A stretch of DNA of 64,000 nt. It comes from Lentzea nigeriaca. Its GTDB lineage: Bacteria > Actinomycetota > Actinomycetes > Mycobacteriales > Pseudonocardiaceae. The notes beneath the pieces are model-generated. The model had not been told where the DNA came from. It did no database searches and saw only the letters and a program-made list of their open reading frames with translations. Below, piece by piece: positions 32,129-39,763 of the stretch (the stretch's first letter is position 1; the number at the start of each line of letters is the position of its first letter). The position numbers and the translations under genes are program-made. The stretch lies in NCBI RefSeq assembly GCF_016907955.1, contig NZ_JAFBCX010000026.1, positions 1 through 64,000 on the forward strand, in the 5' to 3' direction.

Positions 32129-32761
32129 TCAGGAGGCAATCCGCCGAGTCCGGCGGCTCTCGGCCTTGCGCTGCAGGTGGTCGGCGGTGAGCTCCAGCTC
32201 GTAGGTGCGCAGGGCCTGGTAGCGCGGCGCGAGCCGGAGGGCGAACGTTCCGCTGAGCCGCTCGATCGCCGACGCCGCGCGATCGAGCCGCCTGCGGGCG
32301 GCGTCCAGACCTCCGGCTCGCAGCATGCGCAGGCAGTTCTCGGCCTCGCAGTTGTACGAGCGGAGCATCAGCGCCGACCAGTCCTCGACGAGCCTGCGCC
32401 CCGTGGCGTCCGACCCGTTGAAAGTGACCTGCGTGCCGCCCTCGATCGCGGCGCCGGTCTTGATCAGCGTCTTCATCTCGTCGTGGATCAGGTCCAGCTG
32501 GGCCTGGTGGTCCGCGGCGGCGGTGCCGGTGCGGAACACGCCGGCGCGCTGGAAGGTGAGCTCCTCCTTCAACGGCTGGAGCTCGGCGCGCGCGTTCTTG
32601 ACCCGGTGCCGCAACGCCACGAGCTCGGCACCGGCGCGGTCGACCTCCTCCAGCGCGCTGGTTTGCGCTGTTCGGGCGTCACCGATTCGAGCGAGATGCT
32701 CTTGCAGGCCTTCCACTGTCCGCTCCAGCTCAGCGATCCGGCGGTTCTTGCGCCCGAGCAT
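32129..32761 (-). CDS. DUF4041 domain protein lacking the GIY-YIG nuclease
   Basis: A 210-residue protein. Residues 1-70 are predicted coiled coil (IAELERTVEGLQEHLARIG onwards). Residues about 75-195 match the DUF4041 region: KEELTFQRAGVFRTG, then HDEMKTLIKTGAAI, VTFNGSDATGRRLVEDW, LRSYNCEAENCLRMLRAG and RYQALRTYELELTADHL. In other bacteria and phages this region is normally followed by a long coil and a C-terminal GIY-YIG (Mug113/T5orf172) nuclease; here the protein ends soon after at RRTRRIAS. The ATG at 32761 has GGGGAGG upstream. Function is unknown. Confidence 0.75.
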   Translation of the reverse strand: MLGRKNRRIAELERTVEGLQEHLARIGDARTAQTSALEEVDRAGAELVALRHRVKNARAELQPLKEELTFQRAGVFRTGTAAADHQAQLDLIHDEMKTLIKTGAAIEGGTQVTFNGSDATGRRLVEDWSALMLRSYNCEAENCLRMLRAGGLDAARRRLDRAASAIERLSGTFALRLAPRYQALRTYELELTADHLQRKAESRRTRRIAS

Positions 32762-32836
32762 GTCTACCTCCCCGAACGGCGACGAAAGGCTCACGACCGT
32801 TCCATCGCAAGGAGGAATCCACCGTTATCTCCCGCG

Positions 32837-33595
32837 CTATGCACTCACACCATCGAGTGAACCCACGAAGCGAACGAATCCCTCCGGGTCCTCGCTCGTG
32901 GCGGACTGTTGCAAGATCACGCTGGTAGCGCCCGCTGCGGCCACCGACGCGACCAGGTCCGTGACGTACGCGCGGTCCCGCGAGTCGGTCTCCACGTAGA
33001 CGATCACCGGGTGCTCGCGGGAAGCCCGGATGGCCCGAACCCGGTCGAGATCGGCCGACGCGTCGAGGATCGTGCCGTCGCCGACCTCGCCCGCGAGATC
33101 CAGGGTCTTCATCCCGAGCCCGCCCACGTAGATCGGCATGGGTGCGGGAGGCGGCCAGTCCAGTGCGACGCCGGCCAGCTTGACGTACCGGCCGGACGTC
33201 GTGACGCGCTCGCCGGCCAGGAGCGCCTTCAACGCGGTCGTGTACTCGCGCAGCAGGGTCAGCGGCGACGAGGCCCGCGCGCCGACCTGGCCCATCCAGT
33301 CCTGCACGCCGTGGCCGACGCCGATCGTGACGCGTCCTGGGAACAGCCGGTCGAGCGTCGCGGCCTCCATCGCGGTCAGCGCGACGTTGCGCAACGGCAC
33401 CGGCAGCAGGCCGACGCCGACCTTCAGCCGGGAGGTCCAGGCGAGCGCGGCGGACGCGGCCGCGATGCCGCTTTCCAGGAAGCAGTCCTCCCACAGCCAC
33501 AACGAGTCCACACCGGACTCCTCGGCCGCGAGGACGACCGAACGCAGGTTCTCTGGCGGGAGCTGGGGCCGGTAGACAGCGCCGAGTGTGGTCAC
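32837..33595 (-). CDS. LLM-class oxidoreductase, probably F420-dependent
   Basis: A 252-residue luciferase-like TIM-barrel enzyme. The opening TLGAVYRPQLPPENL, the segment SLWLWEDCFLESG, LKVGVGLLPVPLRNVALTAM and the barrel strand GRVTIGVGHGVQDWMGQVG are those of the F420-dependent branch. PMPIYVGGLGMKTLDLAGEV is the usual cofactor-end motif. It is shorter than typical family members (about 280-340), missing part of the insertion region. The substrate is not known; actinomycetes use these in redox of lipids, quinones and secondary metabolites. Confidence 0.85.
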   Translation of the reverse strand: MTTLGAVYRPQLPPENLRSVVLAAEESGVDSLWLWEDCFLESGIAAASAALAWTSRLKVGVGLLPVPLRNVALTAMEAATLDRLFPGRVTIGVGHGVQDWMGQVGARASSPLTLLREYTTALKALLAGERVTTSGRYVKLAGVALDWPPPAPMPIYVGGLGMKTLDLAGEVGDGTILDASADLDRVRAIRASREHPVIVYVETDSRDRAYVTDLVASVAAAGATSVILQQSATSEDPEGFVRFVGSLDGVSA

Positions 33596-33642
33596 CCGAC
33601 AACTACTACCGGCCCGCGGCTCACCTCAGCAACCGAGTTGGA

Positions 33643-34110
33643 TCAGCCGGCGCTGTGGTACGTGATGTCCCAGTGGTTCGACTCGAGGTAGTAGATATTG
33701 CCCGCGTTCGACTTCCACTTGTTGCCGCCGATGGACGTGAACTTGCTCTTGATGTAGTTGGTCACGCAGCTGGACAGCGAGATGTCCACCTTGTACCCGT
33801 TCCAGTGCGAGTAGGTACCCGACGCGTGACCGGTCTCGGTGCCACCGGTGATGTTCACCGCGCAGCCGGACGCGCGCTTGAACGTCTTGATGCCCGCGAT
33901 GGTCGTCTGGTTGATCTGCTCGAACGAGGTGCAGTTCGAGCGGTTGCGGTCGCTGCAGCCGCCGCTGGAGGACCACGTGATGCCGGCGTCGCGCAACTGT
34001 GCGGCCGCCTGCGCGTGGGTGTACTTGGCCGGCGCCGCCGACGCGACCGACGCCCCCAGCAGCAGAGCGGCGAACATCGCGATCACGGCTGCGATCATGC
34101 GAACGAACAT
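33643..34110 (-). CDS. Secreted M15-like peptidase (D,D-carboxypeptidase-like)
   Basis: A 155-residue exported protein with a clear signal peptide (MIAAVIAMFAALLLGASVASA). The mature region keeps a zinc-site pattern like the M15 family: SHWNGYKVDI (His102, Asp109, spacing H-x6-D) and YYLESNHWDI (Glu143, His146, E-x-x-H). The last two residues are the usual catalytic base and third ligand. Four cysteines could form disulphides. Such enzymes cut cell-wall peptides. The ATG at 34110 has AAGGAG upstream. It is divergent from an NlpC/P60 gene, 138 bp away. Confidence 0.75.
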   Translation of the reverse strand: MFVRMIAAVIAMFAALLLGASVASAAPAKYTHAQAAAQLRDAGITWSSSGGCSDRNRSNCTSFEQINQTTIAGIKTFKRASGCAVNITGGTETGHASGTYSHWNGYKVDISLSSCVTNYIKSKFTSIGGNKWKSNAGNIYYLESNHWDITYHSAG

Positions 34111-34248
34111 GCTCTCTCTCCTTATGCCCAAAGGTGCGGCGAAGTTAGGAAGGAGCGGTAAAGAGACGCCTAAACCGGCCTTAGGCCGATCTTTGGCGCC
34201 GTCGTGGACAGTCCCGGTCGTCACATCAAGTCGATCGGAGCAACAACG

Positions 34249-34800
34249 ATGCGCATTCGCCACGCCGTCGCGGTGACCGCACTCTCGCTCGGACTGCTGT
34301 CCGGCATCTCCGGCATCGCCCACGCGATGCCCGAGGGCCCCGCCGAGCAGGAGACGCCCATCTCGCAGGAGCAGGCCGCCGCCGGGTACGGCGGCACCAT
34401 CAAGCGGTCCGAGGTCATCAGCCGGGCCAAGGACTGGTGGAACCGCAGGGTTCCGTACTCGCAGAGCGCCTACGCGTGGGACGTCAACCACGGCAAGAAG
34501 TACCGCCAGGACTGCTCCGGCTTCGTCTCGATGGCCTGGAAGCTCACCTCGAGCCGCACCACGTCCACTTTGGACGAGGTCGCCACGCGGATCTCGTGGG
34601 GGAGCCTCGAGCCGGGCGACATGATCCTGCGCAACGGCCACGTGAAGCTGTTCGAGAAGTGGGCGAACTCGGCCCACACCTCCGTGTGGATCTACGAAGA
34701 GGGCAACACCCGCGACGACATGGACCACGAGACCATCTCGATCGAGGCGCTGAAGGACGGCGGCTACGCGCCGTGGGAGTACAAGAAGATCCGCGACTGA
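34249..34800 (+). CDS. Secreted NlpC/P60-like cell-wall hydrolase
   Basis: A 183-residue exported protein. A signal peptide (VTALSLGLLSGISGIAHA) is followed by a NlpC/P60-like fold: DCSGFVSMAWKLT supplies the catalytic Cys89, and LEPGDMILRNGHVKLF supplies His131. Motifs WNRRVPYSQSAY and TSVWIYEEGN fit the rest of the fold. These enzymes cleave peptides in peptidoglycan. The ATG at 34249 lies eight bases after GGAG. It ends two bases before the convergent SARP gene. Confidence 0.8.
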   Translation: MRIRHAVAVTALSLGLLSGISGIAHAMPEGPAEQETPISQEQAAAGYGGTIKRSEVISRAKDWWNRRVPYSQSAYAWDVNHGKKYRQDCSGFVSMAWKLTSSRTTSTLDEVATRISWGSLEPGDMILRNGHVKLFEKWANSAHTSVWIYEEGNTRDDMDHETISIEALKDGGYAPWEYKKIRD

Positions 34801-34801
34801 G

Positions 34802-37630
34802 TCAGCTGATCGCGAGGCTCCACTGAGCGCGCCACTGGTGCACCTCTCCGGCTTCACGGGTGCCCAGTCGCGCGAACAGCCCGGCAGCCTCATCCCAGCA
34901 GCGGTCCGCGCCTGACACGTCCCCCCGACAGGCGTGGACCGCACCGAGGTCTCTGAGCGTTCGTGCCCGCCACAACGGCAGCCCCAGGTCGGACCACGAC
35001 GCCAGAGCCTCGGTCAGCACGACCTGCGCGCCGTGGTGGTCGCCCGCCGCGAGCCGCAACTCCCCCGTGGTGCGGCGGACGAGCGCCTCGCCGAACCGGT
35101 CGCCGACGTCGCGGCAGCCGTCCATCGCGACAGCGAGCAGCTTCTCCGCCGGACCGAACGAACCCTTGCGGATCAGCACCTTCGCCCACGCCTGGGCGGT
35201 GTAGCAGCCGAGCAGCTCGTCGCCGGTGCCCGCGACCATCTCGTGGGCGCGCACGATGTGTTCCTCCGCCAGGTCCAGCTCGCCGCGGGCACGGTGCACG
35301 AGCCCGATTCCCCGCGCTGCCAGGGCTTCGCCTCTTCTGCTCCTCGCGGAGCGGTAGGTGGTCTCCGCCAGTGCGAGGGTGTTCAGCGCTTCCTCGTCGT
35401 CGCCGAGTTCCCGTTTGATGGAGCCGATTCCGTAGAGCGCGTGCCCGACTCCCTCGGAATCGTCGGACTCCAGCAGCTCGCGCGCACGGTCGAGCGCCTC
35501 CAACGCGCACGGGTACTCGCCGAGATCCCGGCAGACCATGCCGATGCCGTTCATCGCGACGGCCTCGCCGCGCTTGTCGCCCAGGTTCACGAACAACGTC
35601 TGCGCGGTGTCGAACCACGATCGTGCCTCGACCAGGTTGTCACGCTTGTAGTACATCTGGCCGAGGCTGCAGCGCAGCACCGCCTCCAGCCTGAGGTCCC
35701 CGGTCCTCCACACGGCCTCCAGCGCCGCCGTGTGTGTTCGTTCCCAGGCCTCGTACCGGTTCCTGAGCCCGAACCAGGCGAACACCAGCACCTCGGCGAG
35801 CTGCGACGCGATCTCGGCGAGCCCGAGCTCGGCCGCGCGTTCGACGAGTTTGGTGAGCAGGCTTTCCTCGCGCGCGAACCACGCGTCCTTGTCGGCGGGG
35901 CGCGCCGCGGTGGTGACGATGCCGAGGGAGTCCTGCATGCGCGGCACGGCGAGGAAAAGCTGCTCGGTCAATCCGTCCACGGTGGACAGAGCGGCGACCA
36001 CGGCCCTCTTGACCAGGTCCTCGCGTTGTGTTGGCGGGTCTTCCGCTTCGGCGAGCTCGCGGGCGTGCAGTCGCACCAGCTCGTGCATCCGGTAGCGAGC
36101 ACTGCCGATGACGTCGAGCAGCCGCGCGTCGACGAGCTGGTCGAGCACGTCCTCGTCGAGCAGGTGCACCCACAGGAAGCTCGGCACCTCGGGCAGCCCG
36201 AGGAACCCGAAGATCCGGTAGGCGGCGCGGACGTCCTCGTCGAGCGCGCGATACGTGAGCTCCAGGCTCGACCGCACCGCCAGGTCGTCCGCGACGAGCT
36301 CGTCCAGCCTGCTGCGTTCGTCAGAGAGCCTTCTGACCAGTTTGGACACCGGCCAGTGCGCGCGCCCGGCCAGCCGAGCGCCGGTGATCCGCACGGCGAG
36401 CGGCAGATACCCGCACAGCCGCGCCACTTCCTTCGCCTGCTCGGGCTCGGCGGCCACCCGCTCGTCGCCGAGGATGCGTTGCAGCAGCGTGACGGCCTCG
36501 TCGCTGCTCAGCACGTCCAGCGGAATCCGGCGCACGCCTTCCAGCCCGCACAACCGGCTGCGACTCGTGATCAGCGTCAGACAGCCGGGACTCCCCGGCA
36601 GCAACGGCCGGACCTGCGACACACTCGTGACGCCGTCCAGCACGATCACCACGCGCCGCCCGCCGACCGTGGCCCGCCACAGCGCGGCGCGTTCCTCCGG
36701 GGACTCCGGAATCCGCTCACTCGGCACGTCCATCGCGCGCAGCAACGAGTCCAGCGCCCCCGACGGCGAGTGCAGGTCGACGAACAGCTGCCCGTCGGGA
36801 TACCGGTCCGCGAGCCGATGCGCCGCGTGCACCGCCAGCGCCGACTTGCCGACCCCCGCCGGCCCCTCGATCCACCACACGCCACCGTCGCTGTCGAGAA
36901 GCCTGCTCAGCTCCTTGTCACGCCCGGTGAAGTCGCCGGCATCGCGCGGCAGGTAGTTGCGGCGGCTGTCCCGAGCCCCTTCCAGCACGTCGCGGTAGAG
37001 CTGCTGCAGCTGCTCACCCGGCTCGACACCGAGTTCGTCGACGAGCACCTTGCGCGTCTCGCGGAACACCCGCATCGCGTCCGCCCGGCGCCCGGCCCTG
37101 GCGAGCGCGGTCATGAGCTGGCCGCGCAGCCGTTCCGCCAGCGGGTACTCGGAGACGAAGATCCCGAGCGGGTCGATGAGCTCGGCGTGCCGTCCCAGCG
37201 CGAGCTCGGCGTCGACCCACGCCTCGGCGGCCGCGAGCCGTTGCACGTCCAGCGTCTGCGCGAACACCACCGGCGTCCCGCGCCACAGCTTCAACGCCCT
37301 GCCCAGCGTCTCGGCCTTGGCCTTGAGGTCGGGGTCGTCGTTCGCGTCCGCGACCAGCCTGCGGAACAGGTGCAGATCCACGGTCTCGGGCTCGGCGCTG
37401 AGCACGTACCCGGCCGCCCGGTGCTCGACCGGCAACCCGGTCCGGCGCAGGCTGCTGATGTGCACCTGCAGCGACTTGCGGGCCTGCGGCGGCGGCTCCT
37501 CACCCCAGATGAGATCGATGAGCCGCTCGACGGGCACGATCTTCCCGCACTCGACCGCCAAGACCGCTAGGATCTGCGCGGGCTTCGGCGGCACTGACGG
37601 CTCGACCGGCCCCAGAATCCTGACCTCCAC
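34802..37630 (-). CDS. AfsR/SARP-family transcriptional regulator with NB-ARC and TPR domains
   Basis: A 942-residue regulator. N-terminal winged-helix DNA-binding domain (MEVRILGPVEPSV, ARKSLQVHISSLR) and BTAD (to about residue 240) are followed by an NB-ARC ATPase module with Walker A in IEGPAGVGKSALAVH and Walker B-like RRVVIVLDGVTSVS, then a winged helix and about eight TPR-like repeats (for example ARSWFDTAQTLFVNLGDKRG). AfsR-type proteins switch on secondary-metabolite or morphological genes. No biosynthetic cluster is in the window, so the target is unknown. Upstream are two tandem inverted repeats at 37763-37797. Confidence 0.9.
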   Translation of the reverse strand: MEVRILGPVEPSVPPKPAQILAVLAVECGKIVPVERLIDLIWGEEPPPQARKSLQVHISSLRRTGLPVEHRAAGYVLSAEPETVDLHLFRRLVADANDDPDLKAKAETLGRALKLWRGTPVVFAQTLDVQRLAAAEAWVDAELALGRHAELIDPLGIFVSEYPLAERLRGQLMTALARAGRRADAMRVFRETRKVLVDELGVEPGEQLQQLYRDVLEGARDSRRNYLPRDAGDFTGRDKELSRLLDSDGGVWWIEGPAGVGKSALAVHAAHRLADRYPDGQLFVDLHSPSGALDSLLRAMDVPSERIPESPEERAALWRATVGGRRVVIVLDGVTSVSQVRPLLPGSPGCLTLITSRSRLCGLEGVRRIPLDVLSSDEAVTLLQRILGDERVAAEPEQAKEVARLCGYLPLAVRITGARLAGRAHWPVSKLVRRLSDERSRLDELVADDLAVRSSLELTYRALDEDVRAAYRIFGFLGLPEVPSFLWVHLLDEDVLDQLVDARLLDVIGSARYRMHELVRLHARELAEAEDPPTQREDLVKRAVVAALSTVDGLTEQLFLAVPRMQDSLGIVTTAARPADKDAWFAREESLLTKLVERAAELGLAEIASQLAEVLVFAWFGLRNRYEAWERTHTAALEAVWRTGDLRLEAVLRCSLGQMYYKRDNLVEARSWFDTAQTLFVNLGDKRGEAVAMNGIGMVCRDLGEYPCALEALDRARELLESDDSEGVGHALYGIGSIKRELGDDEEALNTLALAETTYRSARSRRGEALAARGIGLVHRARGELDLAEEHIVRAHEMVAGTGDELLGCYTAQAWAKVLIRKGSFGPAEKLLAVAMDGCRDVGDRFGEALVRRTTGELRLAAGDHHGAQVVLTEALASWSDLGLPLWRARTLRDLGAVHACRGDVSGADRCWDEAAGLFARLGTREAGEVHQWRAQWSLAIS

Positions 37631-37762
37631 TGCGCCCCCACCAGCGTTGAAGATTCACCGTGTTTTGCGCGGCATTGCAAAATGTTGACGCACCCCTGCG
37701 TACGTGGTTCCACTTTCGGGTGAAGGCCACTCGAATGGACGCAGAGCTGGATGCAACCAGAC

Positions 37763-37797
37763 CGGAGTTCACTCCGTCCAGCCCACTTTCAGTGGGC
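37763..37797. promoter_or_regulatory. Two adjacent perfect inverted repeats
   Basis: CGGAGT-TC-ACTCCG (37763-37776) and GCCCACT-TTC-AGTGGGC (37781-37797) stand side by side in the gap between the Mug and SARP genes, 133 bp upstream of the SARP start and 26 bp past the mug stop. They could be binding sites controlling the SARP gene or stems that end the mug transcript. Confidence 0.5.
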
Positions 37798-37822
37798 ATC
37801 AATGTGAACCTTTGTTCCAGTT

Positions 37823-38317
37823 TCACAAGCTCGCTTTGAGCCTGCCGAACTCCTCCGCGAGCGCCGGCAACTGCCAGTGGGCGTTCAACCCGCTCGGATT
37901 GGGCAGCAACCACACCCTGGCCCCGCCCACGGTGTCTGCCTGCGGCCCGACCTGTGCTTTCTTGCGTCCAAACGCCGCCCGGTACACCGTCACCCCGAGC
38001 ACCGCGAGAACCTTCGGCGAATACCGTGCGACCTTTTCGGCGAGCGCGACCCCACCCGCTTTGAGTTCGTCAATTGTTAATTCGTCGGCTTTGGCGGAGG
38101 GCCGCGCGACGACGTTCGTGATGCCGAGCCCGAGCGGCAACAGCTCCAGCTGCTCGGCCGGCGCGAAGAGTTTTGGGGTGAAACCGGACAAATGCAGGGC
38201 CGGCCAGAACCGGTTTCCCGGCCGCGCGAAGTGGTGGCCGGTGGCCTCCGACACGAGGCCGGGGTTGATGCCGCAGAAGAGCACGTCGAGCCCTGGCTTG
38301 ATCACGTCGGGAATCAC
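37823..38317 (-). CDS. mug: G/U mismatch-specific uracil-DNA glycosylase
   Basis: A 164-residue member of the Mug/TDG family of DNA glycosylases, which remove uracil or thymine mispaired with guanine. The catalytic motif GINPGL is in LDVLFCGINPGLVSEATGHH, the substrate strand FARPGNRFWPALHLSG matches, and the C-terminal minor-groove wedge is VWLLPNPSGLNAHW. The GTG at 38317 begins VIPDVIKPGLDVLF, the usual start; length is normal for the family. It is divergent from the HAD gene. Confidence 0.92.
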   Translation of the reverse strand: MIPDVIKPGLDVLFCGINPGLVSEATGHHFARPGNRFWPALHLSGFTPKLFAPAEQLELLPLGLGITNVVARPSAKADELTIDELKAGGVALAEKVARYSPKVLAVLGVTVYRAAFGRKKAQVGPQADTVGGARVWLLPNPSGLNAHWQLPALAEEFGRLKASL

Positions 38318-38340
38318 GTGGCCAAGCCTACGGTGGTCCG

Positions 38341-38874
38341 GTGACCGGTCGCCCGATCCTCTTCCTCGACGTCGACGGCCCGCTCCTCCCGTTCGGTGAC
38401 GGAGTCGCGGGCGAACCCGGCCTCGCCAGGCTCGACCCGCTGCACGGCCCGTGGCTCGCCGCCCTGCCGTGCGACCTCGTCTGGGCGACGACGTGGATGG
38501 AGGACGCGAACGAGCACCTCTCCCCCGTCCTCGGCCTGCCTCGGCTCCCGGTCGCGACCTGGCCGGACGACCACGAGACCGAGGGCGCAGACGCACGCCG
38601 AGGCCTGCACTGGAAAACCCGCGGCCTCGTCGCGCTCGCCGGAGACCGGCCGTTCGCGTGGGTCGACGACGAGATCACCGCCCAGGACCGGGCCTGGGTC
38701 GCCGGGCACCACCCCCACGCCCTGCTGCACCGGGTGAACCCGCGCCACGGCCTCACCGACGCCGACTACCTCGCCCTGGACACGTGGCTCCGCGAGATCC
38801 AGTGCCGCAACAGTCAGCCGTTGCCCCGCGGTCGGCGGTCAAGCGGCCGCATCGGTGACACGAGCAACCGATGA
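38341..38874 (+). CDS. HAD-superfamily protein
   Basis: A 177-residue HAD-fold protein. Motif I is FLDVDGPLLPF, motif II is near CDLVWATTWMEDAN, and motif IV is AWVDDE in RPFAWVDDEITAQDR. This short cap-less form is related to HAD domains found in RNA-repair and small phosphatase contexts. No substrate is evident. The GTG start at 38341 is divergent from mug with 23 bp between, so a shared promoter region is likely. The C-terminal 20 residues look low-complexity. Confidence 0.8.
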   Translation: MTGRPILFLDVDGPLLPFGDGVAGEPGLARLDPLHGPWLAALPCDLVWATTWMEDANEHLSPVLGLPRLPVATWPDDHETEGADARRGLHWKTRGLVALAGDRPFAWVDDEITAQDRAWVAGHHPHALLHRVNPRHGLTDADYLALDTWLREIQCRNSQPLPRGRRSSGRIGDTSNR

Positions 38875-38910
38875 ACGGCGCAGACGCGGCGATGGTTGGC
38901 TGCCGCGGCA

Positions 38911-39219
38911 CTAAGACGCCGCAGGCACTCGCGGGCGAGGCGTCCACCTGGTGTAGCCGGCGCGGCGCGCGTCCTCCGGCGAATTGAAGAACGCGTCCCC
39001 CTTCATCCGCTTGTAGTACGGCGACTCCGGGGTGTGGAACATCATCGTCCGCGAGTTCGCCTTGATCGCGGGCGGCAGCGCGACCCGCTCCTCCATGATC
39101 GACAGAGGCGCGTCGGGCACGGGAACGGAGCGCGTGCGCATGGTCAGCCACGTCAGCAGCACGCCCGCGAGGAACGCGCCCGCGCACAGCAGGAACATCT
39201 GGATGAAGAAGCCGAACAA
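38911..39219 (-). CDS. Small membrane protein with sunset-type domain
   Basis: A 102-residue protein. One membrane segment (FFIQMFLLCAGAFLAGVLLTW) is followed by a short soluble domain MMFHTPESPYYKRMKGDAFF then EDARRAGYTRW. That motif set (HTPxSPYY..., AxxAGYxxW) matches the small sunset domain of actinobacterial proteins, of unknown function. It follows the BON-like gene on the same strand by 12 bp, so the two probably form an operon. Confidence 0.8.
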   Translation of the reverse strand: MFGFFIQMFLLCAGAFLAGVLLTWLTMRTRSVPVPDAPLSIMEERVALPPAIKANSRTMMFHTPESPYYKRMKGDAFFNSPEDARRAGYTRWTPRPRVPAAS

Positions 39220-39230
39220 CGAACGCTCCT

Positions 39231-39689
39231 CTAGCCCGTGGTCGTGAAGTCCTCGTCGACGCGCAGGCCCCCGGCCGCCCGGCGCAGGGCGTCACTCAAC
39301 CGCCCCGCGCGCTCCGGGTCCGCGACGCGCGCCGACGCGGTCAGATGTCCTTTGTGGACCACGCCGGTGAAGTCGGCGACGTCCTGGTCCAGCACCGCCC
39401 CCAGCAGCGCCGCGGCGACGGACGGGGTGACGGGCATGCGCTCGCCCGCGTTGGGGGTGATCACGTCGGTGATGCGGTGGGAGGCGGTCAGCTCGCGCAC
39501 GGCGTCGACGACCTCCTGTCGTTCGGAGATCGAGCTCGCGGTTCCTGCCAGCATGATCTCGGCCTCGCGCACGGCGAACACCAGGTGGCCCGGCTCGATC
39601 CCGGCCGCGGGCCGGAACGCGGTGCCTACCGAGGCGAGCAGCATCGGCACGACGAGGACGCCGACGAAAACGCGCTGCGGTAGGTGCAC
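39231..39689 (-). CDS. Membrane-anchored protein with OmpATb/BON-like repeat
   Basis: A 152-residue protein with one N-terminal membrane segment (VFVGVLVVPMLLASVGTA) and a soluble domain with an alternating alpha/beta repeat (IMLAGTASSISERQEVVDAV to VHKGHLTASARVADPERAGR). The pattern is BON-like, as in the pore-forming ArfA/OmpATb group, but shorter. It is coupled to the following small membrane protein gene. Function is unassigned. Confidence 0.7.
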   Translation of the reverse strand: MHLPQRVFVGVLVVPMLLASVGTAFRPAAGIEPGHLVFAVREAEIMLAGTASSISERQEVVDAVRELTASHRITDVITPNAGERMPVTPSVAAALLGAVLDQDVADFTGVVHKGHLTASARVADPERAGRLSDALRRAAGGLRVDEDFTTTG

Positions 39690-39763
39690 GCGCCTGACCT
39701 ATCTCATTCGGCCGATTCCATGCCACCGCCTGGAGCAGAACGCCCAGGACAACACGCCGGAAT

